Made by a program: the position numbers and the translations under genes. From positions 248,001 through 312,000 of the forward strand of contig CAZIUG010000008.1 of NCBI GenBank assembly GCA_964542645.1: 64,000 nt of DNA, in the 5' to 3' direction. The notes beneath the pieces are model-generated. The model did no database searches. It was not told the origin of the DNA and worked only from the letters and a program-made list of their open reading frames with translations. This DNA comes from Moanibacter sp964542645. GTDB taxonomy: Bacteria > Verrucomicrobiota > Verrucomicrobiia > Opitutales > UBA2987. Within the stretch, counting starts at the first letter, position 1. Each line of letters starts with the position of its first letter. This document shows positions 1 to 8,858 of the stretch, piece after piece.

Positions 1-233
1 AATAACCCAATAGTATTGACTCAAATCCTAGAATCGAAGTCACTCTGCCTGGCATCGTTGATTAAAGAGAGCCGTTCCATGATAGCCATAATCTAAGCCC
101 CTAGCGCAAGTAGACATACCGGATTCCCAGAGATTTTGTTTAGCAGAGGACAGGATCATGCTGGAATTTGAAACTATAGAAACCACTCCCTAAACACCTA
201 AGAATATCCCCGTCGGCAAGAGCGCCTCCGAGA
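1..233. other. Intergenic, left edge of window
   Basis: No open reading frame with family resemblance is seen on either strand. The stretch probably carries the promoter of the siroheme gene, but no convincing -35/-10 pair can be singled out. Confidence 0.4.
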
Positions 234-286
234 TTCGGTCACTTTTGTCAGCGCGGATTGAATCCGCGCTGACAAAAGTGACTGAA
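234..286. repeat. Long near-perfect palindrome at the start of the siroheme gene
   Basis: Arms 234-259 and 261-286 are complementary around a single G at 260. The inner 20 base pairs are perfect; extending outward there is one G-T pair at 237/283 and the pairing continues to 234/286. The GTG at 278, the likeliest start of the next gene, lies inside the right arm, so a transcript starting upstream would have its start codon sequestered. No T-tract follows, so it is not an intrinsic terminator for the plus strand. It could be a translational control hairpin, a protein-binding palindrome or a small palindromic insertion. Confidence 0.75.
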
Positions 287-961
287 AAGAGACATTTTCC
301 CATCTACCTAAACCTGGAAGGCAAGCAGTGTATCGTCATTGGTGGAGGAGACACAGCATTTAGCAAAATAGAATCGCTGCTAAACACCGGAGCTAAAATC
401 ATAGTCGTTGCTCCTGAAACTAACTCCCGCATTCAATCATTGGCTAGGGAATCGAAGATTCTTTGGATTCGAAGAGATTTTGAAGCTACAGATGCAAATG
501 ATGCCTTTCTGGTCGTTTCGACCCTCGAAGATCAGCGAGAGAATCAGGAAATCTTCGACCTCCTAAATTCTTGGAACAAACTCGTTAACGTCCACGATGA
601 CGCACCCCGCTGCAATTTCATTTACCCGGCCGTGGCAAAATCTGGACCAGTTCAAGTCGCAGTGTCAACGGAAGGGAAGAGCCCAGCTATGGCACAACGT
701 ATCCGGAATCGCATTAAAAAAGAAATTCTAACCGAAGGAATGGGGAACCTAGTAGATTTCATTGGTTCACGACGAAATCTAGTTCAGAACTCAATCACCT
801 CCTTCCAAAAACGCGTCCGATTTTGGAGAGATCTCCTTGATTCTAATTTTCCCGAAGTCTTGACTACTGACAAAGAGCAAGCTAGCCAACAATTTGATTC
901 TCATCTTAATAAATACCGTAATCAGAAATCAACTGATGAACCCAGTAAGACTGAATTTTAG
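278..961 (+). CDS. Precorrin-2 dehydrogenase / sirohydrochlorin ferrochelatase (siroheme synthase N-terminal type)
   Basis: A Met8/CysG-N family protein that oxidises precorrin-2 to sirohydrochlorin with NAD and inserts iron to give siroheme. Visible are the glycine-rich NAD site (VIGGGDTAFSK), the NVHDDAPRC segment carrying the family's catalytic aspartate region, and the STEGKSPAMAQRIR helix equivalent to SSGKAPVLARLLR of E. coli CysG. The GTG at 278 is preferred because family members begin only a few residues before the HFPIYLNLEGK strand; a TTG at 245 would add 11 residues translated from the palindrome. The C-terminal 80 residues are poorly conserved and rich in charged residues. The next gene, the methyltransferase of the same pathway, starts 16 nt downstream, so the two are probably one operon. 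The siroheme made here would serve the sulfite reductase at 3.5-5.8 kb. Confidence 0.88.
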   Translation: MTEKRHFPIYLNLEGKQCIVIGGGDTAFSKIESLLNTGAKIIVVAPETNSRIQSLARESKILWIRRDFEATDANDAFLVVSTLEDQRENQEIFDLLNSWNKLVNVHDDAPRCNFIYPAVAKSGPVQVAVSTEGKSPAMAQRIRNRIKKEILTEGMGNLVDFIGSRRNLVQNSITSFQKRVRFWRDLLDSNFPEVLTTDKEQASQQFDSHLNKYRNQKSTDEPSKTEF

Positions 962-976
962 GAGAATTTAATCTAG

Positions 977-1753
977 GTGAAAGGCAAGGTTTACATAGTA
1001 GGAGCCGGACCCGGAGATCCGGAATTGATTACCCTTAAGGGTGTCTGCGCCCTGGGAAAGGCCGATGTGGTGCTCTATGATCGGTTGATTGATCCCACAC
1101 TCTTGCAGCATGCCCCAGATGCCGAACATATCTACGTGGGCAAGCGAAGTCGACAAACGCCATTTAACGAGCAGGAGCGTATCGAAAGTTTGATGGTCTC
1201 CTACGCTCGTATTGGCAAAACCGTAGTTCGCCTAAAAGGAGGCGACCCATTCGTCTTCGGACGGGGTGGTGAAGAGGCTCTCACCCTCCTTGCAGAGGAT
1301 ATTCCCTTCCAAGTCATACCGGGAATAAGCGCCTCCTACGCTGCGCCAGGAAATGCTGGAATTCCCCTCACCCATCGGGGAATTGCCTCCTCTTTCTCAG
1401 TCTTCTCTGGCCATCACGCACAAGATTCCACCGGTGACGTTGACTGGGATATAGCTGCAGGCGTCCAGACCGCTGTCTTCCTAATGGGAGCCCATCGGCT
1501 TAAAAAAATCGTCTTATCTCTAATTAACCACGGTCGATCTCCTTCAACTCCAGCTGCGGTTATTGGAAGTGCAACTACCGAAAATGAGAAAGTACGTACC
1601 GGAACTCTCGCCACCATAGTAGAACGTGCCAAAGAGATCCCTCCCCCCGCCACCCTGATCGTAGGTGACGTTGTCAGCATCGGGACGACCCTCGCCAGTA
1701 ATAATGTTTCGCTGGCCCGTCTTATACGAAAACTCCGCAGCGAAACCGCTTAA
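977..1753 (+). CDS. cobA: Uroporphyrinogen-III C-methyltransferase
   Basis: A SAM-dependent methyltransferase that converts uroporphyrinogen III to precorrin-2, the first step from the heme pathway towards siroheme and cobalamin. The 258-residue length is normal for the stand-alone SUMT/CobA enzyme. The N-terminal VGAGPGDPELITLKG loop, the GGDPFVFGRGGEE motif and the PGISA segment are all present. It starts with GTG, preceded by a GGAG element about 12 nt upstream. Together with the preceding gene it forms a split version of the enterobacterial CysG fusion. Its stop codon abuts the stop codon of the convergent gene on the other strand. Confidence 0.93.
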   Translation: MKGKVYIVGAGPGDPELITLKGVCALGKADVVLYDRLIDPTLLQHAPDAEHIYVGKRSRQTPFNEQERIESLMVSYARIGKTVVRLKGGDPFVFGRGGEEALTLLAEDIPFQVIPGISASYAAPGNAGIPLTHRGIASSFSVFSGHHAQDSTGDVDWDIAAGVQTAVFLMGAHRLKKIVLSLINHGRSPSTPAAVIGSATTENEKVRTGTLATIVERAKEIPPPATLIVGDVVSIGTTLASNNVSLARLIRKLRSETA

Positions 1754-2602
1754 TCAACTCTTCGAAGCCAACACAGTGCGAATAACTTCATCAAGCGGCG
1801 GCAGTTGAGAGGCATCTTTAAAACAAGACTGTCTCCGATATATTTCGGCGGCAGCCCGATGAAATCCATCAGGAAGAGCGGAGCCTAAAAATGCGTTGGC
1901 GATCTCTTCCATTTCACCTGCAAATCGCCACGCCTTACCAGTACCCTCCAAAACCCTCTGTTCGGCCCCTGTATAGAGCCCTTTTTGCGACACTTTCCAT
2001 TGTTCCCAAAGCTCATCGAGCACGCACTCATCTTTCGCCAATGAAAGGATACCACTGAGAAGAGCCGCACTACCCTTCGTCCATGCAGCATAGCACATCT
2101 TAAGAGCCGAAGCTGCGCCCACAGGCCCATCCAGCACCACGACGTGCAGATCACTCCCTTCAAAAACTTCAGAAACCAGAGGTGCTTCGGGTCCAGAGAG
2201 ATAAAGATAGGAAGATCCCTTGCTGAAATCCGGTCCCCCTACGATACTTCCGTCAACATACCTCACCCCTTCCTTCTCCATTAAAGCACCCAATTCACGG
2301 CTGCGTGCTGGGCTTATTGCATTAGCATCAACATAGATGCCCTGAAATCTGGATTCAGACACATTCGCACCGGTTTCCGGTGAGAATTCGGGAGGACAGA
2401 CGCTAAGAATCAAACACGATTCAATTACCAGTTTGTGGAGACTTCCAGCATCTTTAAGATTCGCCTCTTCGGCTCGCCTGTGGCTATCCTCACTCCTCCC
2501 CTCAGACGCCCAAAGAACCCTTTGGCCACTTTTCTGAACCGCCACTGCAATGGATGAACCCATCTCCCCAGGATGCAGTATTCCTATAGCATTTTTAGTC
2601 AC
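1754..2602 (-). CDS. NAD(P)-binding 6-phosphogluconate-dehydrogenase-like protein (DUF1932 C-terminal)
   Basis: A 282-residue member of the beta-hydroxyacid dehydrogenase superfamily. The N-terminus carries a Rossmann-like start (IGILHPGEMGSSIA), followed by the SVCPPE segment, the VDANAISPA segment and VDGSIVGGP, which match the substrate-binding loop of this family. The C-terminal half (about residues 160-280) resembles the DUF1932 helical domain found behind this Rossmann fold. The substrate is unknown; phosphogluconate itself is unlikely. It stands alone, convergent with cobA with no gap, and has an approximately 320 nt upstream intergenic region. Confidence 0.8.
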   Translation of the reverse strand: MTKNAIGILHPGEMGSSIAVAVQKSGQRVLWASEGRSEDSHRRAEEANLKDAGSLHKLVIESCLILSVCPPEFSPETGANVSESRFQGIYVDANAISPARSRELGALMEKEGVRYVDGSIVGGPDFSKGSSYLYLSGPEAPLVSEVFEGSDLHVVVLDGPVGAASALKMCYAAWTKGSAALLSGILSLAKDECVLDELWEQWKVSQKGLYTGAEQRVLEGTGKAWRFAGEMEEIANAFLGSALPDGFHRAAAEIYRRQSCFKDASQLPPLDEVIRTVLASKS

Positions 2603-2921
2603 CTTGTTGACTTTTTTTGTACCGAGAAATATATAATTTTCAATCCTGATTCGTACAGATAAATAGAGGGAAGTTTCGGTTTCCCAGCCACAACCGAGGA
2701 GGAATAATTGCAGTAAACCTTCCCATCCTGTCCAGTGGATACACAGAAACCGGGCAGTCTCTGCATTAGCGCAGCTTCATCCTACACCAAACCAAAAGGA
2801 TCTCCGCAACCTTACTCTTTCATAACTCACAGAGATCGAAATACCACGGCCAATCATAAGCGACGGCCTTTCCGCAATGAAAGGCAGAAAATATTTACGC
2901 TGAGGAATTTAAAGAGGATAA
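2603..2921. other. Intergenic region
   Basis: About 320 nt between the start of the 6PGDH-like gene and the end of the sulfite-reductase operon. It probably contains the promoter for the minus-strand 6PGDH-like gene. A 76-codon reading frame on the plus strand runs into the next gene's 3' end and shows no family resemblance. No riboswitch or clear terminator was recognised. Confidence 0.4.
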
Positions 2922-3488
2922 TTAAACCGATACTGCCAAGAAACTTTTCTTTGAGTCCACCCTAACCCGAAAGAGCCCACGCGGATCACCTTGCTGGTAA
3001 GAAACCGAAAATTGGCCGTCAACACAAAGCTTACCTAAAAATTCCTCAAGTTCAGGCTTAAAAATAGAAAATGTCTCCTCAGTGTTAGGCGCCAAGGCCC
3101 GATCGTTGACAGAAATTTCCAGCTCCTGGCGATTGAATTTTAGCTCACCAGCAAACGAGGATTCCTTCTCCAGCAGATCGCAGGCAGCCAGGGCTGACCC
3201 CGTCGCTTTCTCCAAACGATCCAGATTGCTTCCCTGCTGTCCGACCTTACACCGATAAAGTAAGCCTAATCGTCCACCGTTTCCATCCATGCTGTAGTCC
3301 GCTTCATGGGCCACCAAGACCACCCCAGGTCCTTCTGAAAGATGACGATAATCGGCAACATCGATTAGAAGTTCATCAAGGCGGGAATCTTGTATCCAAC
3401 CATGAAAAATTTGGATAAAAGTCTCAAGATTGACCCCTCCGACTGGAGATTCCACAAAGACTTTGACAGTAAAATGTTGCAACTCCAT
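2922..3488 (-). CDS. Unrecognised protein in operon with sulfite reductase
   Basis: A 188-residue soluble protein with no signal peptide or membrane segment; the family is not recognised. The sequence is rich in acidic residues and alternating hydrophobic strands, with a central segment (YRHLSEGPGVVLVAHEADYSMD) that suggests a ligand- or metal-contacting loop. It starts 13 nt after the stop of the sulfite reductase on the same strand, so the two are almost certainly co-transcribed. By context it may be an accessory, electron-transfer partner or stability factor for that enzyme; this is inference from position only. Confidence 0.75.
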   Translation of the reverse strand: MELQHFTVKVFVESPVGGVNLETFIQIFHGWIQDSRLDELLIDVADYRHLSEGPGVVLVAHEADYSMDGNGGRLGLLYRCKVGQQGSNLDRLEKATGSALAACDLLEKESSFAGELKFNRQELEISVNDRALAPNTEETFSIFKPELEEFLGKLCVDGQFSVSYQQGDPRGLFRVRVDSKKSFLAVSV

Positions 3489-3501
3489 CTGGATCCTCCA
3501 A

Positions 3502-5775
3502 TTAGCCTTTCACCGACCCTGCTACTGACTCATCCGTCCGCATCCTATGGTAACAACTGTGCGCTGCCTCCACAAAAAGTTGGGCCTCCTCGATCATGTG
3601 GTGAGCGGCCTCAACATCATAGGTCCGGCCATTTCTACCGTGAGCATCGAATAAATACTGAGCAAATTTTCCTCCTGCATAGGGATCAAAGAACTTATGG
3701 GTATCGAAGAAACGGCGCCGAAATTCCGATACTACCTGTTCGTCATTGTCCGAGACATCAAGAAATTCAGTTTTAATCAGGGCCTTAGCAGCATCAAGCA
3801 TAGCTCGATAGGCGTTCTTGGCAGCGCCCTGAGCATTGCCCTCCTCAAGTGCGATTTGTGCTTCGAATACGCCTCTCTCTGCAGCTGCCAGGCCAAACTC
3901 TACTAGCGGGACGACCTCACCAGCACACTCACCTTCGGAACGGTCCAGCAAACTGTACTCTCTCGGATCGCCCCAATCTGCGTACTTAGACGAGTCCACC
4001 TCGTGATCCGGTACATTTGCCAGATCTTGAAGCATTTTTTTCACCTCAACCTTACCAATACGATCAATAAAAGCTTTGAATTTTTCACCCTTCTCTCGCT
4101 CCTTTACGTAACGACTCGTAATACGATCTACCACCTCAGGCACGTTCTTTGAGGGAATAGCCATGATCGGAAGTCCGAAGGATCCAGCATTCTCTTCCCA
4201 CTGCCCACCCAGAACAACTTGGAATCCTGGAACTTTGAAACCCTTGTTGCTTCGACTCACACCATAAAATCCGAGGTCCGCAACATGGTGTTGACCACAG
4301 CTGTTGAAACAACCGCTAATCTTGATATGAAGATTCTGAATAGCCTCATCCATATTGTAGTATTTATGCTCGAGCCGATTACGCAATTCAGCAGCCAACC
4401 CTCGCGATGAGGAAATACCCAACTTGCAAGTATCCGTCCCCGGGCAAGCAGTTACATCATAAAGGTTGCAAGCCCCAGACTCACCCAAATTAGCCTCTAC
4501 AAGTGCGTTGTACAGTTCATTTAGATCTGCCTTGCTTATCCACCGCAGCACCGCGTTTTGCTCTACAGTTGTTCGGATTGTGCCGCGAGTAAAACGCCTC
4601 ACAATATCAGCCAAATCACGAAGTTGGAGAGAGGTAATGTCTCCCAGTGGAAGGGCCACGGTTACAGTGACATACCCAGGCTGTCGTTGAGGCCGGACAT
4701 TCGTCTTCAACCAACGTCGGAATTCATCACTACCGTTACTTTCAATTTCCTCGCCTCCAGACCGTTTCGGCTCTTCCTGATTCTTCATCTCCTCCTCGAT
4801 ATACGAGGTCCAACGTTCGTCATGAGGTAACTTTTTCCGTTCTTCCTGAACCAGTCGTTTGAACTCTTCAACCCCGAGATCTTTGATAAGGAACTTGATG
4901 CGGGCACGATTTCGATTCTTTTTTTCCCCCAGCCGGGCGTAGACCCTAGCGATAGCCTGTGCCATAGGCAGCAATTCTTCTGGAGGAAGGAAATCCTCTA
5001 GTAACTTAGCCTGGTGAGGAACAGCTCCCAATCCTCCCCCTACATAAAACTCAAAACCGCGCTTTGTTTTTCCGTCAACTTCCCGTGTCACTGCAATGCA
5101 GCCCAAATCATGCATCATAACCAAACCACATGCCTGTTGCTTACATCCGCTAAAAGCAGGCTTAAATTTGCGCCCGAAATCCTGGGCGTCAGGATGGCCC
5201 AACAGGAATCGGGAAAGAGCCTGGGCGTAAGGAGTCACATCAAAGGCTTCGTCGCAACAGACCCCAGTGTAGGGGCAAGCGGTGACATTACGCACCGAAT
5301 TCCCGCAAGCCTCCCTTGTTGTTATTCCAACCGAAGCTAGCCGCCGCATCAATGAAGGCGTATCTTCGATCTGAATATAGTGAAGCTGAAAGTCCTGCCG
5401 AGTAGTGACATGGGCGAGGCCTAAGGAATACTCCTCCGCCACATCCGCCATCAACTCCAACTTTTCCGGTGACATACCCCCGTAGGGGATTTTGATCCGC
5501 AGCATCCCTGGAGCATCCCAAACCGTATTGGGACCCTTGGACTCCTTCTCTTGGTAGGCTAAAGCCTGAGTCTTCATTCCATCATGACGACGACCATTGT
5601 CGTAGCGCTGCCCGTAGGCACCACGACGCAACCGAGTTTCCGCAAAAAGCTTCTCTTCGATCTTCCCCTGCTTCCTTAGATCAATCTCTGTTTCAAAGAT
5701 ATTGATTTCGCGATCAAGTTGCTCAGGCAACTTGTCCTGAAGCTTATCCTTCCATTGTGAACTACTTGTTTTCAT
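3502..5775 (-). CDS. Siroheme [4Fe-4S] sulfite/nitrite reductase with C-terminal helical extension
   Basis: A hemoprotein of the ferredoxin-type nitrite/sulfite reductase family that reduces sulfite to sulfide (or nitrite to ammonia) by six electrons. Two ferredoxin-like/siroheme-binding repeats are present (about residues 85-310 and 355-580). The cluster/siroheme ligands are visible as C444-x5-C450 in TACPGTDTC and C489-x3-C493 in SGCFNSCG. The protein is 757 residues, longer than the roughly 550-600 usual for the core. The last ~130 residues form a helical region (AAKNAYRAMLDAAKALI) that resembles a HEPN-type four-helix bundle. Siroheme genes lie next door and an unrecognised 188-residue gene follows in the same operon. 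Sulfite is the likelier substrate since no nitrate reductase or nitrite transporter is nearby, but nitrite cannot be excluded. Confidence 0.9.
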   Translation of the reverse strand: MKTSSSQWKDKLQDKLPEQLDREINIFETEIDLRKQGKIEEKLFAETRLRRGAYGQRYDNGRRHDGMKTQALAYQEKESKGPNTVWDAPGMLRIKIPYGGMSPEKLELMADVAEEYSLGLAHVTTRQDFQLHYIQIEDTPSLMRRLASVGITTREACGNSVRNVTACPYTGVCCDEAFDVTPYAQALSRFLLGHPDAQDFGRKFKPAFSGCKQQACGLVMMHDLGCIAVTREVDGKTKRGFEFYVGGGLGAVPHQAKLLEDFLPPEELLPMAQAIARVYARLGEKKNRNRARIKFLIKDLGVEEFKRLVQEERKKLPHDERWTSYIEEEMKNQEEPKRSGGEEIESNGSDEFRRWLKTNVRPQRQPGYVTVTVALPLGDITSLQLRDLADIVRRFTRGTIRTTVEQNAVLRWISKADLNELYNALVEANLGESGACNLYDVTACPGTDTCKLGISSSRGLAAELRNRLEHKYYNMDEAIQNLHIKISGCFNSCGQHHVADLGFYGVSRSNKGFKVPGFQVVLGGQWEENAGSFGLPIMAIPSKNVPEVVDRITSRYVKEREKGEKFKAFIDRIGKVEVKKMLQDLANVPDHEVDSSKYADWGDPREYSLLDRSEGECAGEVVPLVEFGLAAAERGVFEAQIALEEGNAQGAAKNAYRAMLDAAKALIKTEFLDVSDNDEQVVSEFRRRFFDTHKFFDPYAGGKFAQYLFDAHGRNGRTYDVEAAHHMIEEAQLFVEAAHSCYHRMRTDESVAGSVKG

Positions 5776-6300
5776 TAAGATTCAATTTCGGTCGCGTCTT
5801 CTAATCGCTCTCTCGTCAAACAATCCGCTTCCCTTGCTGCTTGGTTCAAAAGTGTCTCCAAAACAGTCTGAGAACCCGTACCTCACCAAAGTATCCTAAA
5901 TTAATGCCGATAATAAAGAATAAAATTCACACTTCTGTGAAACAGTGAGTTCCTTGGCTTCATATGAAACTCATTTACGGTCATTTATTGACTGCTTTAT
6001 AATCGCGACAGACTATCTCAGGATATAGTCGAATGGTTCCGTATCGTTTAACCTTTCCTAATGTCCTTCGTCGACCAATCGAAAGGCCGCGAAAACAGGC
6101 CAATAAGATCCGAATACAATCGAACTTAAAGCCTACGGAATATACTAATACTCTGGGGGTTTTAACCGAACCCATGTTACCTGGAATAAGCTGCCGGAAT
6201 GATTGACTCAGCCCGGCATATCATTCTTATGGGGTATCTTGGCCTATAGCCTCATACGCTCACTACTATTTCATCGATCGGGCCTAAAATTTGTCAACCT
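5776..6300. other. Intergenic region upstream of sulfite reductase and the tRNAs
   Basis: About 525 nt. It must hold the minus-strand promoter of the sulfite reductase operon and the plus-strand promoter of the tRNA pair. A 64-codon minus-strand frame at 5981-6175 has no family resemblance and is not called. No riboswitch was recognised. Confidence 0.4.
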
Positions 6301-6373
6301 GCCTCTCTAGCTCATTTGGTAGAGCAACGGACTCTTAATCCGTGGGTTCTGGGTTCGAGTCCCAGGGGGGGTA
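6301..6373 (+). tRNA. tRNA-Lys (anticodon CUU)
   Basis: A full cloverleaf of 73 nt. The acceptor GCCTCTC pairs with GGGGGGT (three G-U pairs), the D-arm is GCTC...GC, the anticodon stem ACGGA/TCCGT encloses loop CTCTTAA with anticodon CTT (reads AAG, Lys), and the T-arm is CTGGG-TTCGAGT-CCCAG. The discriminator is A. The CCA end is not encoded, unlike the adjacent tRNA-Thr. Confidence 0.93.
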
Positions 6374-6378
6374 ATTTA

Positions 6379-6454
6379 GCCAGCTTAGCTCAATTGGTAG
6401 AGCAACGCATTTGTAATGCGTAGGTTGTCGGTTCAAGTCCGACAGCTGGCTCCA
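6379..6454 (+). tRNA. tRNA-Thr (anticodon UGU)
   Basis: A full 76 nt cloverleaf including an encoded CCA. The acceptor GCCAGCT pairs with AGCTGGC, the anticodon stem ACGCA/TGCGT encloses loop TTTGTAA with anticodon TGT (reads ACA, Thr), and the T-arm is GTCGG-TTCAAGT-CCGAC. It lies 5 nt after tRNA-Lys and is surely co-transcribed with it. Confidence 0.96.
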
Positions 6455-6900
6455 TTTTTAAATGTTTTATGAAATGGATTTCGCCTTAACAGACATACAT
6501 TTAAAGACCTATTCTGCATTAAGCCGACTTATTAATAACCGACCTGATCCAAATACTTAGGACATGGGAAAGTCGAAGATTTTGCTTTTACCGTACCGAC
6601 GAATGGCTCTGGGGATTTCCCAGTCTTATACGATGATCAAAGTCCATCCTCAGCAATTATAGCACAAACTGAATATTATTCAGGAGGGCCTTCGAGGATC
6701 CTGCTCTCCCTGGTATTCAACGACGAAAGTGCGGTCATCTCTCGAATCTTAGAAGTTCAATCAATATACGGTCCAATGCTAACTTACCATCGACAAAGTG
6801 GCATCAAGAAAAATCCATGATCTGACGTTGTTATTTCTTGCACCGGCTCATCCGGTTTGAAAGGACGAAACTTCTTTACGTGTACGTCGGGGGGACCCGA
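6455..6900. other. Intergenic region
   Basis: About 445 nt between tRNA-Thr and the 3' end of the zinc dehydrogenase. No gene, RNA or clear terminator is recognised on either strand. Confidence 0.4.
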
Positions 6901-7899
6901 TCAATCCCAGGGATCCAACAAGACCTTCCCACAATCCCCCGTGCTTTGTAATTCAAAAGCATCTCTCACTTCGCTCATAGGAAAATGGTGGGTAATGAGA
7001 CGGTCCAACTTCCCTTTCGAAGTCTGAATAATACGGACGAGTTGCGGGAAGTCCGAAATATTGTAGTGCCAGTTCCCTCGCAACACCAAACCCTTTCGGA
7101 TCATGTCTGAACTCACAACAAGAGGAAACTCACCTCCTTCCCCGACAAAAGCCACTTCTCCTCTTCTTTTTGTGGCATCAAGCATGAGCCGCTGTGCTTG
7201 AGCGGCACCTGAGAAATCTAGCGCCTTATCGACCCCTACTCCCCCAGTCAACTCCTTGATTTTCTCAAGTATGTCTAAGTCACCCGGATCGAAAACCTCT
7301 TCGGCACCGAGCTCTTTTCCAAGATTCGCTCGGTAGGGCACACTCTCGACCGCAATTACACGGGCTCCCCGATGGCTAGCGTTGATCACCCCTCCTAACC
7401 CAACCGGTCCTAATCCGGTAATAAGAACAGTGTCCGTTGCCTCTACACCTATCTGATTCATGGCTCCCAAGCTCGGACCCAATCCGCAGAGTGCCAACCC
7501 TGCGTGATCGTAGCTTATATCGTCAGGAATTTTTGAGCAGAGCCAGTCCTTCTGCAGGGCATATTGAGCAAACCTAGGATTTTGGGTTCCCGGCCAACTC
7601 CAATTCAGGCAATGGATGTGTTCACCGGAATAACACAGGGCACATTGGCCACATCCACTACCGCACTGCAACACCACGCGATCGCCGATCGCGACCTTTC
7701 CTGGCTGAGCCATCTCAACAACCTCACCTACAGCTTCATGGCCCAAGTTATCATTTTTCTGCCCTTTCAGGTAGCCCTTGTACTCTGTACACATCGGAAC
7801 TCTGTGTATCTTTATAAGCACGAATTCACCGGCCGGAACAGGGTCTGGAATCTCCACAAGCTCAGCTTCCCTTTCACCGATAATAGCTGCTATTTTCAT
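6901..7899 (-). CDS. Zinc-binding alcohol dehydrogenase (MDR superfamily)
   Basis: A 332-residue medium-chain dehydrogenase. The GroES-like N-terminal half has the catalytic-zinc region (MCTEYKGY, LGHEAVGEV) and a structural zinc cluster in CGSGCGQCALCYSGEHIHC; the Rossmann half has GLGPVGLGGV. It is likely an NAD(P)-dependent sugar alcohol or keto-sugar dehydrogenase; the substrate is not deducible. Its ATG overlaps the stop of the ThuA-domain gene by 4 nt (ATGA), so the two are translationally coupled and probably act on the same compound. The GH32 gene is divergent from this pair, which may link them to fructose-containing sugars (inference). Confidence 0.88.
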   Translation of the reverse strand: MKIAAIIGEREAELVEIPDPVPAGEFVLIKIHRVPMCTEYKGYLKGQKNDNLGHEAVGEVVEMAQPGKVAIGDRVVLQCGSGCGQCALCYSGEHIHCLNWSWPGTQNPRFAQYALQKDWLCSKIPDDISYDHAGLALCGLGPSLGAMNQIGVEATDTVLITGLGPVGLGGVINASHRGARVIAVESVPYRANLGKELGAEEVFDPGDLDILEKIKELTGGVGVDKALDFSGAAQAQRLMLDATKRRGEVAFVGEGGEFPLVVSSDMIRKGLVLRGNWHYNISDFPQLVRIIQTSKGKLDRLITHHFPMSEVRDAFELQSTGDCGKVLLDPWD

Positions 7900-8858
7900 A
7901 ATGCAAAGTCAGAAGGCATCAAGCCCTTCCTGTACTTTCCAAATCCGAAGTAGGTTGGGTTGTAGTCACCCACAATCTCAACCACGTTTTTTTCTGGGAT
8001 TAGATCTTCTAATTTCCCACACCAATAACAAGCGTTGACTAACAAACGACGGATGCCCTCGTTCTTAAGATCCACCGCAGCACCCATCGTTGTACAAAAA
8101 ACACGAGCCGGAATCCCGCGCTCTCCCGTGTAAGTTTTTGTCCAGGCAATCGGCATGGTCGACGTTTCCGGTTTCGGCTCATCTTCCGGGTTCATACCAA
8201 CTAGAACCTGGCCACGGACCAGGACCTTTGGTTCGTCGGTGAGGGTTGTGATACCATATACATCCGTCGGACACCAAATATCAGAAACACCCTTAAGTAT
8301 GGGGTCGAATCCGTTTTCGTCATCGATGATTCCACGGCAGCTCTCAAAACCATGATGCCCGTGGTGGTTAACCCAAGTCTCGCCCAATATTTGTCTCCCG
8401 TAACCTCCTTCAAATTCCTTATTATTGTAGCTGTACTTAGCATACAGACTCTTAGGATTTAGCTCATAACTGAAACCGTGAGTCGAAGTCCTTATTCCAA
8501 CTACCGGTTTCCCCGCCTCAGCGTGGTCGATAATTCGCTTCATGTCCGCATCAGGGAGTTCTCTAAAACGGATAAAAAGGACCATTAGATCCGCTCTCTC
8601 AAGAGAATGCAGTCCCGGAATATTCGATAAGAACCCTGGATCAATTCGACCAGAATCAGGATCAATTGCGAAAAGAACCGTGCATTTGAAACCATGGTGC
8701 ACAGCCAGAATTTTCGCAAGCATGGGCAAAGCTTCCTCGGACCGATATTCTTCATCGCCACTGACAAAGACAATATGTCGTCCATTCCCCGGCCCTTTAT
8801 GACCCTCATAGACAACCCAGGGGACGCTGTCTCCATCTTCCTTGCAAATATGACCCAT
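7896..8858 (-). CDS. ThuA-like domain protein
   Basis: A 320-residue protein with the class I glutamine-amidotransferase-like fold typical of the ThuA family. Visible elements are the first strand HIVFVSGDEEYRSEEALP, the ERADLMVLFIRFRELPD segment, and KPVVGIRTSTHGF where the nucleophile elbow lies. ThuA proteins accompany sugar oxidoreductases in Verrucomicrobia and Planctomycetes; ThuA/ThuB act in 3-keto-sugar (trehalose) catabolism in rhizobia. There is no signal peptide, so it is probably cytoplasmic. It precedes and overlaps the zinc dehydrogenase by 4 nt. The exact reaction is unknown. Confidence 0.8.
   Translation of the reverse strand: MGHICKEDGDSVPWVVYEGHKGPGNGRHIVFVSGDEEYRSEEALPMLAKILAVHHGFKCTVLFAIDPDSGRIDPGFLSNIPGLHSLERADLMVLFIRFRELPDADMKRIIDHAEAGKPVVGIRTSTHGFSYELNPKSLYAKYSYNNKEFEGGYGRQILGETWVNHHGHHGFESCRGIIDDENGFDPILKGVSDIWCPTDVYGITTLTDEPKVLVRGQVLVGMNPEDEPKPETSTMPIAWTKTYTGERGIPARVFCTTMGAAVDLKNEGIRRLLVNACYWCGKLEDLIPEKNVVEIVGDYNPTYFGFGKYRKGLMPSDFAL

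Noticed and set aside
2735..2965. A 76-codon plus-strand frame in the intergenic region before the sulfite reductase operon.
   Set aside because: Low-complexity basic sequence with no recognisable family; it overlaps the 3' end of a better supported gene.
5981..6175. A 64-codon minus-strand frame upstream of the sulfite reductase.
   Set aside because: No ribosome-binding site, no family resemblance and position within the expected promoter region.
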